The notes under the pieces are model-generated. The model searched no databases. It had not been told where the DNA came from and was given only the letters and a program-made list of their open reading frames with translations. From CAWBVG01 sp963792175 (lineage in GTDB: Bacteria; Acidobacteriota; Vicinamibacteria; Vicinamibacterales; CAVVIG01), in assembly GCA_963792175.1 (NCBI GenBank), contig CAWBVG010000003.1, positions 62,001 to 126,000 on the forward strand: 64,000 bases of DNA, read 5' to 3'. Below are positions 1 to 10,160 of the stretch, in pieces. The translations under genes were made by a program, and so were the position numbers. Within the stretch, counting starts at the first letter, position 1. The number at the start of each line of letters is the position of its first letter.

Positions 1-225
1 GCCGCCCGAGTTGCTGCCGTAGTGATCGCGGGCGCCGTTGAAGAGGACGAGCTGCTCCGGGTTTTTGACCGGCAGCACGCGCAGGAGGACCTCGTCCACC
101 AGCGTGAAGATGGCGGTGTTGGCCCCGATGCCGAGCGCGATCGACAGCAGGGCGACGGCCGTGAACATCGGCGAGCGCATCAGGCCGCGCCACGCGTATT
201 GGAGATCTCGAATCAGCTGTCCCAT
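1..225 (-). CDS. ABC transporter permease, ADOP/MacB-like N-terminus (partial)
   Basis: The first 75 codons of a gene that runs off the left edge. The protein begins MGQLIRDLQYAWRGLMRSP, followed by a hydrophobic stretch containing IALGIGANTAIFTLVD and then LLRVLPVKNPEQL. This is the N-terminal signature of the MacB/FtsX-type permeases called acidobacterial duplicated orphan permeases, which are usually about 800 residues with two FtsX domains and no dedicated ATPase. The ATG at 225 gives the canonical N-terminus. Family assignment is firm; the substrate is unknown. Confidence 0.8.
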   Translation of the reverse strand, partial: MGQLIRDLQYAWRGLMRSPMFTAVALLSIALGIGANTAIFTLVDEVLLRVLPVKNPEQLVLFNGARDHYGSNSGG

Positions 226-319
226 TCTGCTCGCCCCCGGCCTGAACCCGACACTCGCCGCCTCGCGGCCCGTCGATGTTAGACGGGTTCGCGGGCGAAG
301 AGGTTGTCTCGGGAGGGAG

Positions 320-880
320 TTAGGAAAAAACGCCGAATGCGGATGCGTCGAGAGCGGGGAGGACCGCCGATCGGATGGATTCGATGCCCGTCGACGTACG
401 TTCCGCCGGCTCGACGAAGTCGATGACGACGACACTCTCGTTCGAGAGGTCGATCAGCCAGCATTCACGGACGCCGTACTGTCGATACCAGTCGAGCTTT
501 TCGCGACGGTCGCGGCGCGCTGTCCTGTTCGAGAGCACTTCGACAACAAGGTCGGGAGCGCCCCACACCTGGTCACGTACAATCGACAGCCGCTCCTGTG
601 AGATGAACAGGACATCCGGCTGCACGATCAACGCCCGCTCGCGGTCGAGAATGACGTCGACCGGCGCCACCGCCACTTTTCCGAGACCCAGCGGCTCGAC
701 GTGGCTGCAGAGCAGCCGGGCCACTCGAAGGACGAGCTCCTGATGAGAGAAGAATGGCGCCGGCGGTTCGCACACTTTGCCGAAGGTGAGCTCGCGTTTC
801 CTGTTGGTTTCTTCCGTGCCGTACAGATATTCATCGGTCGTCATGACGACGACGATGCCATCGTCTGTCGGCAAGGTCAA
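320..880 (-). CDS. Uma2 family (DUF820) putative PD-(D/E)XK nuclease
   Basis: A 186-residue protein with Uma2 hallmarks: an early DEYLYG-type segment, HQELVLRVARLL, the VQPDVLFIS strand and PDLVVEVLSNRTARRD, which holds the conserved Asp and Glu of the PD-(D/E)XK core. Length fits the family (180-200 residues). Family members are predicted restriction-fold nucleases, common in cyanobacteria and acidobacteria as stand-alone genes; their biological role is not settled. An internal ATG at MTTDEYL is an alternative start. It stands alone, divergent from the RNA methylase. Confidence 0.75.
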   Translation of the reverse strand: MTLPTDDGIVVVMTTDEYLYGTEETNRKRELTFGKVCEPPAPFFSHQELVLRVARLLCSHVEPLGLGKVAVAPVDVILDRERALIVQPDVLFISQERLSIVRDQVWGAPDLVVEVLSNRTARRDRREKLDWYRQYGVRECWLIDLSNESVVVIDFVEPAERTSTGIESIRSAVLPALDASAFGVFS

Positions 881-897
881 GACGCCGATTGCACGAA

Positions 898-1707
898 ATG
901 ACGACTGAACGGATCCAGGACGCGAGCGATCCCAGGGTCGCGGCCTTTCGCGACGTCCCGGACGCCGAGCGGCTGCGGTCGCAGGGTCTGTTCGTCGCCG
1001 AGGGACGGCTGATCGTCGCGAGGATTCTGGAAGACCCGCGCCATCGCGTGCGCGCGGTGCTGGTCAACGACGCGTCGTACCGCGAGCTGGTGACGGCGTT
1101 CGCTCGACTGCCCGGGGACGTGCCGATCTTCGTGGCGGATCGAAGCGCCATTCTCGATCTCACCGGACACGACCTGCATCGCGGCTGCCTGGCGCTCGTC
1201 GAACGTCCGCTCGCGGCGTCCGCCGCCGCCGTCCTCGCGTCCGCTGAAACCGTCGTGATCCTCGAAGGCGTCTCGAATGCGGACAACGTCGGCGGCGTCT
1301 TCAGGAACGCCGCCGCGTTTGGTGCCAGCGTGCTGCTGAGCCCGGCCTGCTGCGATCCGCTCTATCGCAAGGCGATCCGGACGTCGATGGGCGCGGTGCT
1401 CCGCGTGCCGTTCGCGCGGCTGGACGAGTGGCCCTCCGCGCTCGCCGAGGTGCGCGCGGCCGGATTCACGATGGCGGCGCTGACCCTTCGCGAACCTGCT
1501 GAGACGCTCGCGATGTTCGCCCGGCGGCCACGCGCCGGCCGGCTGGCATGGCTCGTTGGCACGGAGGGCGCCGGCCTGAGCGACGCCGTCGAAGCCGCGG
1601 CCGACCATCGCGTGCGAATCCCGATCAGCCGCGCCGTCGATTCGCTCAACGTTGCGGTCGCCGTCGGGATCGCGCTGCACGCGTGTGGCGATTCCTATCT
1701 GGCGTGA
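898..1707 (+). CDS. TrmH/SpoU family RNA 2'-O-methyltransferase
   Basis: A SpoU-family methylase of about 269 residues, predicted to methylate a ribose 2'-OH in rRNA or tRNA using SAM. The N-terminal part (SQGLFVAEGRLIVARIL) resembles the substrate-binding domain. The C-terminal SPOUT knot shows the three motifs: motif 1 EGVSNADNVGGVFRNAAAFG, motif 2 LVGTEGAGLSD, and motif 3 RIPISRAVDSLNVAVA. The ATG at 898 is preferred to an in-frame TTG at 889. Its 3' end overlaps the convergent membrane-protein gene by 13 nt. The exact RNA target cannot be told from sequence. Confidence 0.88.
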   Translation: MTTERIQDASDPRVAAFRDVPDAERLRSQGLFVAEGRLIVARILEDPRHRVRAVLVNDASYRELVTAFARLPGDVPIFVADRSAILDLTGHDLHRGCLALVERPLAASAAAVLASAETVVILEGVSNADNVGGVFRNAAAFGASVLLSPACCDPLYRKAIRTSMGAVLRVPFARLDEWPSALAEVRAAGFTMAALTLREPAETLAMFARRPRAGRLAWLVGTEGAGLSDAVEAAADHRVRIPISRAVDSLNVAVAVGIALHACGDSYLA

Positions 1708-3194
1708 CGGGCCCGTTCGAGGACGCTGATGCAATACTCGCGAAACGCGATGCCCGCTCGTCCGCACGGCGGATTGGGCGACACGATGACCGATTCGCGG
1801 TCGTGCTCCTCGAGGACCTTCTGATATTCAGCGATCCGGACTTTCTCCAGCGACGAGAACAACAGGCGCTCGTCGGTGAGGAAATCGATCATGTACGCCG
1901 TCCAATAGCCGGCCTGGCCGTACTTCACGCCTTCGCCTTCGAGGTAGTTGGCCAGCTCGCGAATGTGCGACGGCGGCGGGTGCCGCACGTATTCCGCGAG
2001 CACCCGCGTCTGGTCGGTTCCCGCGGCGATCGCCCAGGCGGCGATGGCGCACGTCGTCAGCCAGACGACCGGTTTCGACGGCCAGCCGCTCAATGCGTAC
2101 GCGCTGATGCCGATCGGGATGAACAGCGTGAGCAGCGTGTAGCGGATCAGCATGTGATCCTGCACGAGACACCCGAGCGTCGCGTAGACGAGCGCACTCT
2201 GCAGGCCTACCAGGATCAGATACGCGGCGAACGCACTCCGGTGAGCCGGCGTTGTCGATTTCGCAGTGACACGACCGGTCGCTGCCACCGCGATCAGGAC
2301 GGCGATTGGCAGCCACGCCCAGGCATGGCCGACGCGGAGTCCACTCGCCGCATAGGTGCTCAGCGGGCCTTCGTGCCACCCGAAGATCACCGAGAGGTTC
2401 TCGCCGACCAGCCAGCGCAGGTTCGGGATCAGCACGGCGGGGTTCCAGCAGAATCGCGAGGCGAGCGTGCCGAACTGCGCGCTCAACGCGGCGTAGCCCG
2501 GCGTTCCGGCGGTGCCGGGGCCGCCCAGATCCGCGTGGCCCTTGAGCAGCGCGAGCAGACCGGCCCCCAAGGCCATCACGCCGAACGTGATGGCCTTGTC
2601 ACGGACATTCGCGCGAGTGAACAGGCGGCCTTCCCAGAGCTCCAGAAGAACGATGGCGACCAGCGCGTACAGCGTGTATTCGCGATGGGCCAGTCCGACG
2701 ATCGCCACCAGGCCGAACACGACCGGCCGTGCGCGCGTGAGCCAGAGGATGAGCGTGTAGAGGAGCGGTTCGACATTGCCGCCGTTCGATGCGAGCAGAC
2801 GGCTGGCGGGGGCCGGCGGCGGCAGCACGAAGAACAACGAGGCCGCGAACGCGTGCCACGGGCGAAGCTTCCCATCGCGCACCAGGCAGCGCAGGAGCAG
2901 CAGCGCGATGGCGATGTTCATCAGCACCAGCGGAGTCTTCAGCACGGGCACTGACACGCCAAAGGCGAGAAAAAACGGCGCGGCGATCCAGGCCTCGACG
3001 CCAAGCAGGTAGTGCTGGCCGTAGAAATAGAGAGGAAACGCGCGCAGCTCGGCGAGATGCTTGGCCATCAGGCCCACGATCGCCTGATCGGCATCGAAGT
3101 CCGACTGCTCCCAGACCGTCCAGACGGCGCTGCGAAGCAGCACGAGCGCCACCACCGCCGCTCCTGGCAGCAGCAGCGGGTGCCTTTTGATCAC
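1695..3194 (-). CDS. Polytopic membrane protein, GT-C glycosyltransferase-like
   Basis: A 499-residue protein with about ten hydrophobic segments. An early luminal-type loop after the first membrane span contains QSDFDADQAIVGLMAKHL, matching the acidic first-loop motif of GT-C/ArnT-like glycosyltransferases. The C-terminal ~80 residues form a soluble domain with GVKYGQAGYWTAYMIDFLT. Such proteins transfer sugars from polyprenyl-phosphate donors. Substrate and pathway are unknown and there is no glycan cluster nearby. The frame is intact throughout. Confidence 0.55.
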   Translation of the reverse strand: MIKRHPLLLPGAAVVALVLLRSAVWTVWEQSDFDADQAIVGLMAKHLAELRAFPLYFYGQHYLLGVEAWIAAPFFLAFGVSVPVLKTPLVLMNIAIALLLLRCLVRDGKLRPWHAFAASLFFVLPPPAPASRLLASNGGNVEPLLYTLILWLTRARPVVFGLVAIVGLAHREYTLYALVAIVLLELWEGRLFTRANVRDKAITFGVMALGAGLLALLKGHADLGGPGTAGTPGYAALSAQFGTLASRFCWNPAVLIPNLRWLVGENLSVIFGWHEGPLSTYAASGLRVGHAWAWLPIAVLIAVAATGRVTAKSTTPAHRSAFAAYLILVGLQSALVYATLGCLVQDHMLIRYTLLTLFIPIGISAYALSGWPSKPVVWLTTCAIAAWAIAAGTDQTRVLAEYVRHPPPSHIRELANYLEGEGVKYGQAGYWTAYMIDFLTDERLLFSSLEKVRIAEYQKVLEEHDRESVIVSPNPPCGRAGIAFREYCISVLERARHAR

Positions 3195-3195
3195 G

Positions 3196-3278
3196 CGGAA
3201 TTATATGCAGGGGGTCAGAAGACCCGCAGCTCATCAGCTCTCGGCTGATCTAGCGCTGACCGAAGCTGAAGCTGGAGC
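3196..3278. repeat. Short intergenic inverted-repeat region
   Basis: Gap between the TonB receptor 3' end and the start of the membrane-protein gene; both genes lie on the minus strand. It holds short complementary blocks such as agctcatcagct/agctgatc-like and agctgaagctggagctt, so it can fold, but no T-tract follows. It resembles the longer repeat hairpins listed elsewhere in the window. Confidence 0.4.
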
Positions 3279-5936
3279 TTAAAAAGTCAGCCTCGCGCCG
3301 AGCTCGATGCGCCGCGGCGGCGCCGCGGACGTCGCCTGTCCAAAGAACGGCGACGTCATCACGCCGCTGAAGTTCAACGCGTTCATGTGATTCAGCAGGT
3401 TGTACGACTGCGCGTAAAGCTCGACGCCGTATCGCTTGTTCATGTCGCCGCCGCCGCCGATGCTGCCGAGCGGATCCGCGCTGTCGCCGCGGACGATGCG
3501 CACCTGCGGGCCCTGGACGCCGCCGGCGGGCCGGACGCCGAAGCCGATGGTCCAGCTCACACGCGCGCCAATGTCCGCCTGCGCGCGTCCACGCCCGGTA
3601 TTCCGTCCGACACCTGACGGACGATCGTTGCTGATGGTGTCGCCGTTGTCGTCGTGTCCGGTCGTGATGTTGTACGGAAGGGCGGATTGCACGCGCACCG
3701 ACGTCGCCAGCCGAAAACGAGCGACCAGCGGCAGGTTGACGAGGCTCATGAATCGATGCCGCGCGTCGCCCGCGGCCGGACCGCGCTCGGCCGCCACGTC
3801 GTAGCTGTTGGCGGGCAGACTGAAGACGCTGTCGGTCTCGTTGGTGGATCGCGACAGCATGTAGTTGGCGGCGATGAACATCCGGCGCTGCGGCTGCATG
3901 TAGTTCAGGTTGACGCTCAGCCCGTCGAACTGCGAGCTCGCAATCGATGCGATCTCGGTGACCGGACCGGCCGACGGATCCGGCCGCGAACCGTTCGCGA
4001 GGGGGGCGTTCACGTTGACGCCGCGCAGCGCATGGCGGCCGCGGCGGCGGATGTACATCGTGTTCAACCGGATGTCCTTCGGCAGCAGCTGTTCGACGCC
4101 GACGATGGCTTCGTTCAGCATCGGCTGCGTGAGCGTGGGCGATAGCTCGACGCGGCCCGAGGGCAGCGCGATCGCGCGCCCGCCGGCCGTGACGATGGGG
4201 TATCCCGGCTGGACGATCGTTTCAATCTGCTGATGCGTGCCGTCGAGCTGCACGGTCTGCTCGTAGCTCTGGGCGTCGAACCAGTCGAAGAAGATGCCCG
4301 CGCCGCCCCGCAGCGTCGTCCTGCCGCTCTTGAACGGCGACCAGGCGAAGCCGCCGCGCGGACCGAGGTGGAACCCGCCGACCTGCGACTGGTACTCCTG
4401 ACGGACGCCGCCGGAGATCGTCAGATCCTTGCGCACGCGGATGTCGTCCTGGATGTACAGGCCAGCCTGCACGGCCGAGACGCTGACGAGAGGGTCGCCG
4501 ACGTTGCGCGCGAAGGTCGTCGGCAGCCCGGCGTTGAACGCGTCGAGGCTGGCGAACGTGAAGGTGCCGGCCGCGTTCCGCCGGATATCGGTGCGGAACT
4601 GACCCGCTTCGATCAGGAATCCCGTCCGCAGCGCGTGCTTGCCGATCGAGATGTCGAGATCGTCGGCGATGTCGGTCTGGTGGACGGTGCGGCCGCCGCC
4701 AATCTGCGCGCCGCCCGCGTTGAACGCGTTCAGCACCTGGACGGCGGGCGCCAGGCTGACGGATGCGTACGCCGTGTCCTCGGATCGGAACTGCAAGCGA
4801 AAGTCGTTGAACAAGGACCTGCGAATCGAGCCGGACGTCGAGAGGCGGAACAGATTGTCCGTGCGCGTCTGGTTGTAGCCACGCTCGGGCAGATCGAAAT
4901 CACCGACGCCGAGATTGTCCGAAAACGTGTGGTTGCGCTGCGCTTCGGCCCGGAGGACCTGGGACTTTGAAAGCGCGTGCTCCATGCGACCGGACAGGTT
5001 GAGCGCAGTATTCGGCTTCCGAATCGAGTCGGCAAAGTAGCCGGTTGGCAGCGCCGCGACGATGGTCTTCGAGTCGAAGGCATCGGTGCCGTCGGCCGAG
5101 AAGGCCAGCGACGTGTGCTTCGCCCAGAGGGGTCCGCTGACGGAGAAACCGTAGCGCTCGTTCCGCTCGTCGCCTTTGATCGGCGCGAAGGCGTTCCTGG
5201 CGTTGAGCACCGACCCGCGGAACCCCGCGTTGGTGGCGCCGCGCCAGCGCTCGAGGCCGGGCTTGGTGGTGATGTCGACGGAGATGTTGCCCGCCTCGTG
5301 CGTGTCCGCCGCGAACATGTTGCGGCGGAAACGAATCTGCTGGATCTGATCCTTCGACGGCAGCCGGCCGCCGCGAAAGCCGTTCACGCGCAGGACCGCG
5401 CCGGGTCCGGCCATGTCCTTCAGCGCCTGCTCCATCTCGTCGGGGTCGTCCGGCAGTTCGTCGATCTGCGCCTGTCCGAGAATTGTCGCAAAGGCGTCGC
5501 TTCGCGGATCGGACGCGCGCTCGCGCGGGTCGCGTCCCACGTCGACGGTTTCGGCGAGCTTCGCGATCGCCAGCTTGACTTCGCGCCGGTTATCGCCCGC
5601 CCGAACGCGCACGTCGCGCGCGTCGGAAGGCTCGAACCCGGGAGATTCCACGTGGATGGTGTAACGACCTGGCTCGAGCAGATTGAAATCCGCGTCCCCG
5701 CGCGCGCCGGTCTGCATCGAGACGGCCGCCGCGCCCGCCGGCGTCGAAGGCCTGACGTCCACCTGCGCGCCGACGATCACCGCGCCGCTCGGGTCGACAA
5801 CCGTGACGCGAAGCGTCGCCAACAGACTGCGCCAACACGACTGCCGGCCACACCGCCGCAACAACGACACGAGCAATCCTTCAAGGTTTCTCACCAGCCT
5901 GCCCGCCGAAGCCGCGAGCTGCGAAGGCTGGCCCAT
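3279..5936 (-). CDS. TonB-dependent receptor, Oar-like, with carboxypeptidase regulatory-like domain
   Basis: Outer-membrane receptor of about 885 residues. Order: a CarboxypepD_reg-like beta-sandwich (RVTVVDPSGAVIVGAQVDV), a plug-type segment (QIDELPDDPDEMEQAL, then VLRVNGFRGG), and a long beta-barrel ending RRIELGARLTF with the terminal Phe typical of outer-membrane proteins. These Oar-like receptors are expanded in acidobacteria, with substrates often oligosaccharides or peptides. The annotated N-terminus is wrong-looking: a hydrophobic signal peptide ending AAVWPAVVLAQS lies one frame off near 5820-5870, so a 1-nt indel separates signal and mature protein. Probably co-transcribed with the secreted protein upstream at 5943-6835. 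Confidence 0.88.
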   Translation of the reverse strand: MGQPSQLAASAGRLVRNLEGLLVSLLRRCGRQSCWRSLLATLRVTVVDPSGAVIVGAQVDVRPSTPAGAAAVSMQTGARGDADFNLLEPGRYTIHVESPGFEPSDARDVRVRAGDNRREVKLAIAKLAETVDVGRDPRERASDPRSDAFATILGQAQIDELPDDPDEMEQALKDMAGPGAVLRVNGFRGGRLPSKDQIQQIRFRRNMFAADTHEAGNISVDITTKPGLERWRGATNAGFRGSVLNARNAFAPIKGDERNERYGFSVSGPLWAKHTSLAFSADGTDAFDSKTIVAALPTGYFADSIRKPNTALNLSGRMEHALSKSQVLRAEAQRNHTFSDNLGVGDFDLPERGYNQTRTDNLFRLSTSGSIRRSLFNDFRLQFRSEDTAYASVSLAPAVQVLNAFNAGGAQIGGGRTVHQTDIADDLDISIGKHALRTGFLIEAGQFRTDIRRNAAGTFTFASLDAFNAGLPTTFARNVGDPLVSVSAVQAGLYIQDDIRVRKDLTISGGVRQEYQSQVGGFHLGPRGGFAWSPFKSGRTTLRGGAGIFFDWFDAQSYEQTVQLDGTHQQIETIVQPGYPIVTAGGRAIALPSGRVELSPTLTQPMLNEAIVGVEQLLPKDIRLNTMYIRRRGRHALRGVNVNAPLANGSRPDPSAGPVTEIASIASSQFDGLSVNLNYMQPQRRMFIAANYMLSRSTNETDSVFSLPANSYDVAAERGPAAGDARHRFMSLVNLPLVARFRLATSVRVQSALPYNITTGHDDNGDTISNDRPSGVGRNTGRGRAQADIGARVSWTIGFGVRPAGGVQGPQVRIVRGDSADPLGSIGGGGDMNKRYGVELYAQSYNLLNHMNALNFSGVMTSPFFGQATSAAPPRRIELGARLTF

Positions 5937-5942
5937 GTCCGC

Positions 5943-6835
5943 CTACTTCCCCGAGAACGCATCCGGCTTGAACGCCGGGTTGACCTTGATCGTCTTGAAC
6001 GTCCATTCCTCGGTCGTTTTTCCGTCCACCGATCGCGAGACGTGATGCGGAAACATGACGCCGTCGACCGGGCGGTAGTCATCCAGAAACATCTGGATGT
6101 CCACGGCCTGCGGCGGCTGGGCGGCGGCAGCCTCGTTGGCGTGCCGCTCCGCGGCCGCCGGATCGGGCGCCGGACCGCCTCTCATCGTCTGCACGACCAT
6201 CCGCGGCGCAACGCCCTGATAGGACAGCATCAACGGTCGATGCGAGCTCTTGTCGAAGAAGAGACGGGCGGCGAAGCTGCCGGGCCCTTTGACGTTGACG
6301 ACGTCGGCTTTGCCGTCCGGCGATTCCGCTTCACCGCCGTCGGCGAATTCGAGGGGCATCGACGGCGGCGGCGTCGAGGAGGAACGCGACGGCAAAGCGG
6401 GCGAGGTCGGCGCGCGCCGCTGCGGAGCGCCTGGGTTTCGGCGTCCGAGCCGGCCGCGGGCGGCGCCGGCATCCGGACCATCAGGCCGGGCCCGGCGTTC
6501 AGTGTCTTCGAGTTGCGGATCAGCGTGTCGCCGTTGACGCCGTTGATCAGCACGATGGTCGCGTCGCCCATCGGACTCATGCTGTCGGTCCTGACCATCT
6601 TGTCCGGCAGCTGCACATCGATCGTCAATTCGCCGGTGACCTGGCGGTCGCCCATCTCGCGGGCGAGCGTGCCGGCGGCACTGAGCCCCTGGACCTTCGC
6701 CAGCTTGCTTCCGCCGCCGAGCGCTGCGCGCGCCTGCTCGAGCAGCGCCGCGGCTTTCGTGTCGCCCTCGGCGCCCGCGATCAGGCTGCCGAGCATCATG
6801 CCGAGAGAAACAAAGGACACCATCAAGCGCTGCAT
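5943..6835 (-). CDS. Secreted conserved protein (frameshifted), LolA-like fold suspected
   Basis: Begins MQRLMVSFVSLGMMLGSLIA, a clear signal peptide, followed by ALLEQARAALGGGSKLAKV, reminiscent of outer-membrane lipoprotein-sorting or periplasmic LolA-like proteins. The frame is broken twice between about 6375 and 6430. Reading through gives ARADLARFAVAFLLDA and then PPSMPLEFADG, and the protein ends in FKTIKVNPAFKPDAFSGK. It sits 7 nt upstream of the TonB receptor in the same direction, so it is probably its operon partner. I do not recognise a precise family. Confidence 0.6.
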
Positions 6836-6957
6836 CGTTCACCTCTCAAACGAGTATGACGAGCGCTCGATCTGAAAGTTGTTATCTCTCGGCAATCGTT
6901 TTGTAAGAAATGTAAAGCCCGGGGCGACGGCGCGCGTTTTTCGCGTACAGTTCTCTC
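6836..6957. promoter_or_regulatory. Divergent promoter region
   Basis: A 122-nt gap between the divergent secreted-protein/TonB operon and the histidine kinase gene. It is locally AT-richer (gttgttatctctcgg, cgttttgtaagaaatgtaa), consistent with promoters for both directions. I cannot assign exact -35/-10 boxes. Confidence 0.4.
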
Positions 6958-8779
6958 GTGCGCAGAACTCCGTGGCAGCTGCTGGCGGCGGCGCTGCTGC
7001 TCGTGCTGCTCGCGATCCTCGCGACGCTGCAGTACCGCTGGCTGGGCGAAGTGAGCGAAGCGGAGCGCGAGCGGATGCGCGCAAGCCTCCGCACGCGCGC
7101 GTCCGCGCTCGCGCAGGAGTTCGACGCCGAGCTCACGCGCGTCTATGTCGCCTTCCACGTCGGGAGCGATCAGCTCGACGCGGATGCGGCCGCGGCTCTG
7201 GCCGACGTGTACGCGCGATGGCAAGCCGGCGCGAAGATTCCCGCGCTGGTCAGCGCGGTGTACATGGCCGACGGCAAGATGCTCGACACGGCGGAGCTGC
7301 GCCGGCTCGATCCCGCGGCGCGCGCGCTGACACCGATCGCGTGGCCGCCCGAGCTGTCGGCCGCGCTCGCCCGCACGCATCAAGCCCTGCCCCAGGTCGT
7401 CGGTGGTCCGCCCTCGGCGCCGTCGATGCTGTTCGCCGACGCGATCGACTCCCGGACGCCGGCGCTGTTGATCGCGGTGCCCCGCTTCAAGCGTTCGACC
7501 GAAAACGGACGGATCCGCTTCATCTCCGATCCGGCCGCCGGCGCACGGCTGGTGATCGTCACGCTCGACGCCGGTCAGCTGCAGCGTCAGCTGCTGGAGC
7601 CGCTGGTGACCAAGTACTTCGGCGACGGCAGCGGCTCGGAGTACTTCGTCACGATCGCGCGTTCGCCTTCGCTCGGCCCGCCATCGACGAGCTCCGGCGG
7701 CAGGCGGAAAAGACGAGATCGTCTACAACTCCGCGCCCACGCCGATCGAGGCGTCGAAGGCCGACGTGACCGTCGGGTTGTTTGATCTGCGGATGGACGA
7801 GCTGACTCGGCTGGTGGACGAGGGCGCGCGTGGCGGACCGCCGCCGCCGTCTGCCCGGATGTCGATTGCGATTGTCCGCAGGTCCAACGGCGCGGACGGC
7901 CGGCACGTGCTGGTGGCCGGCGGTGAACCGCACGGCGCCTGGGAAATGCGACTGAGTCATCGGACCGGATCGCTCGACACCCTCGTGGCGCAGTCGCGGC
8001 GGCGCAACCTGGGTATCAGTCTCGGCGTGCTCGGGCTCCTGGCGGCGAGCTTCGTGCTCGTCCTGGCGTCGGCCGAGCGGCAGCAGCGGCTGTCGCGTCA
8101 GCAGATGGAATTCGTCGCGGCCGTGTCGCACGAACTGCGCACGCCGCTCGCGGTCATCTGCTCCGCGGGCGAGAATCTCGCCGATGGCGTCGTCGCCGAG
8201 GCGACGCAGGTCAAGCGCTACGGCTCATTGATCGAGACGGAGGGACGCCGCCTCGGCGACATGGTCGAGCGCGTGATGGCGTTTGCCGGCATCAGCTCCG
8301 GCGCGCAGGCTCCGGCGCATGCCAGCGTCGACGTCGCGCAAGTCATCGCCGACGCGGTCGAGGGCGTGCAGCACGACGCGCGGGATCGCGGGGTCAGCAT
8401 TGCCGTGCACTCGAACGGCACGCTGCCGCCGGTATCGGGCGACGCGGAGGCGCTGCGGTCCGCGGTGCAGAACGTCGTCGGCAACGCCGTGAAGTACAGC
8501 GCCGGCGGCGCCACCGTCGATGTCGCGTCGGGCGTTCGCGGTGCGCAGGTCGAGATTCGCGTCGTCGATCGTGGTCTCGGCATCGACGGGAACGATCTGC
8601 CGCACATCTTCAAACCCTTCTACCGCGGCCGCCGCGCCATGGATGCGCAGGTGCGCGGCAGCGGCGTCGGCCTCAGCGTCGTCCGTCACGTCGTCGACGC
8701 CCATCGGGGCACCATTCAGGTCGACAGCCGCCCGGGCGAAGGGACGACGGTGACAATCGCGCTGCCGGTGCCGATGTGA
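6958..8779 (+). CDS. Sensor histidine kinase (frameshifted)
   Basis: Membrane sensor kinase of about 605 residues from a GTG start. It has an N-terminal membrane helix (LLAAALLLVLLAILATLQY), a periplasmic sensor region of about 290 residues, a second helix (LGISLGVLGLLAASFVLVL), HisKA with the phospho-acceptor in FVAAVSHELRTPLAV, and HATPase_c with the N box VVGNAVKYSAGG and G boxes DRGLGIDGNDLPHIF and GSGVGLSVV. Two 1-nt deletions near 7682 and 7713 break the frame; correcting them gives PAIDELRRQAEK then DEIVYNSAPTPIEASK. The stop overlaps the response regulator start by 4 nt. Confidence 0.85.
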
Positions 8780-9469
8780 GCGGCTCGCCGCGCGTGCTGC
8801 TGGTCGAGGACGAAGCGGGCCTGCGGCTGACGCTCAGCGATCGGCTCGTCAGCGAAGGCTATGCCGTGGAAACGGCTGCCGACGGCGAGGTGGCACTGGC
8901 CGAGGCCGCCACCGGCGGCTACGACCTCATCGTTCTCGACGTGATGCTGCCGCGAATGAACGGCTTCGATGTCTGCCGCGAAGTCAGGCGTCGTGGCGTC
9001 GCGACACCGATCCTGATGCTGACCGCGCGGGGACAGGTCGTGGACAAAGTGGTCGGCCTCAAGCTCGGCGCCGACGACTACCTCACCAAGCCGTTCGAGG
9101 CGATGGAGCTGATGGCGCGGCTCGAGGCGCTGCTGCGGCGGCGCCCGTCGAGTCCTCAGCGCGGGCGGCGACGGCTATCGGTTCGGCGAGGTCGTCGTCG
9201 ACTTCCGGCGCGCCGAGGTCCAGCGCGCGGGACAGTCCGTGGAGCTGTCGGCGCTCGAGTTCAAGCTGCTGCGGCACTTCATCGAGCATCGCGGCGCGAC
9301 GCTGTCGCGCGAGTCGCTGCTGGCGGACGTGTGGGGCTACGACGAGACGCCGCTGACGCGGACCGTCGACGTGCACGTCGCGGGTCTGCGTCAGAAGATC
9401 GAGAGCAACCCGAAGTCCCCGGAATACATCCTCACCATCCACGGCCTCGGCTACAAGTTCGCCGGATAG
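8776..9469 (+). CDS. OmpR-family response regulator (frameshifted)
   Basis: The partner of the upstream kinase. GTG start inside the kinase stop codon. The receiver domain shows LLVEDEAGLR, the phospho-acceptor Asp in LIVLDVMLPRMNGFD, MLTARG and the LTKPF lysine. The winged-helix DNA-binding domain reads ELSALEFKLLRHFIEHRG and ends TIHGLGYKFAG. A 1-nt insertion near 9160 in the linker separates the two halves. Target genes are unknown; the divergent TonB operon is a candidate by position. Confidence 0.87.
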
Positions 9470-9545
9470 CCGGTGCCGGGATTGGTGCGGGCTCGGTGTC
9501 GGACACCGGCTCCAGTCCGGTTCCGACACCGGCGCTATCGGGGCG
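9470..9545. repeat. Palindromic GC-rich hairpin after the two-component pair
   Basis: Nested palindromes: cggtgtcggacaccgg, followed by the complementary ccggttccgacaccgg. They fold into a strong hairpin but no T-tract follows, so a factor-independent terminator is doubtful. The GTGTCGGACACC core is similar in kind to the GTGTCAGACACC repeat inside the alaX gene. Confidence 0.5.
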
Positions 9546-9590
9546 TTTTCTTGCACCGCCGCATCCGCGATCCGCGCAATCCCGCGCCAA

Positions 9591-10160
9591 ATGGAGTCGC
9601 GTATGCAGATTCTGATCGCTCTCGGCATGACGGCTGTTGCAGTCCTTCAAACATCCTCATTCGGCGGCGCGCTGGAGCAGTCGCAGCCACTGCTCGTCAA
9701 ATCAGTCATCAACGGCGACACGATCGATGTGGCGACCGTCGGCCGCGTCCGTCTGCTCGGCATTGACGCGCCTGCGGCCGGCCGCGGCACCTCCACTCCC
9801 GCGCCCTTCGGACGCGAGGCGCTCGACCGCCTGACGTCGCTGGTGCTGAACCGATGGGTCCGGCTCGAACGCGAGGGCGCGTCCGCCGTTTCCACTCGAC
9901 GCCAGGCCTACGTGATCACCGGCGACGGGCTGTTCGTCAATGCGGCGCTGGTCCGCGAAGGGCTGGCGCGCGTGTCGGCGCGGACCGCGGTGACCCGCCT
10001 CCCCGAACTTCAGCGCGCCGAGGCCGAGGCGCGCGCGGCGCGACGCGGCATCTGGGGCAGTGCGCCGCCCGGTTCCGCTCGCGGGTTATACTCCGGAGGC
10101 TCGCGCCATTCGTGCCCCGGCGCCGAGGAGCCAGACAGACACAAGACGGAAGAAGCAGCC
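9591..10160 (+). CDS. Thermonuclease (SNase-like) family protein
   Basis: Secreted nuclease-like protein. A signal peptide (MQILIALGMTAVAVLQTSS, from the ATG at 9603) is followed by the SNase beta-barrel: VKSVINGDTIDVATVGRVRL, LLGIDAPA, FGREALDRLTSLVLNRWVRL, then FVNAALVREGLARV and AEARAARRGIWG, the usual end of the domain. Catalytic-type Asp (GDT) and the Arg-bearing strand (RVRLLGID) are visible. The reading frame does not stop after the domain but runs on into the next membrane protein, so the 3' border given here is a domain border. Confidence 0.72.

Noticed and set aside
320..880. Toxin-antitoxin system around the Uma2 gene
   Set aside because: No small partner ORF with credible start and coding character on either side.
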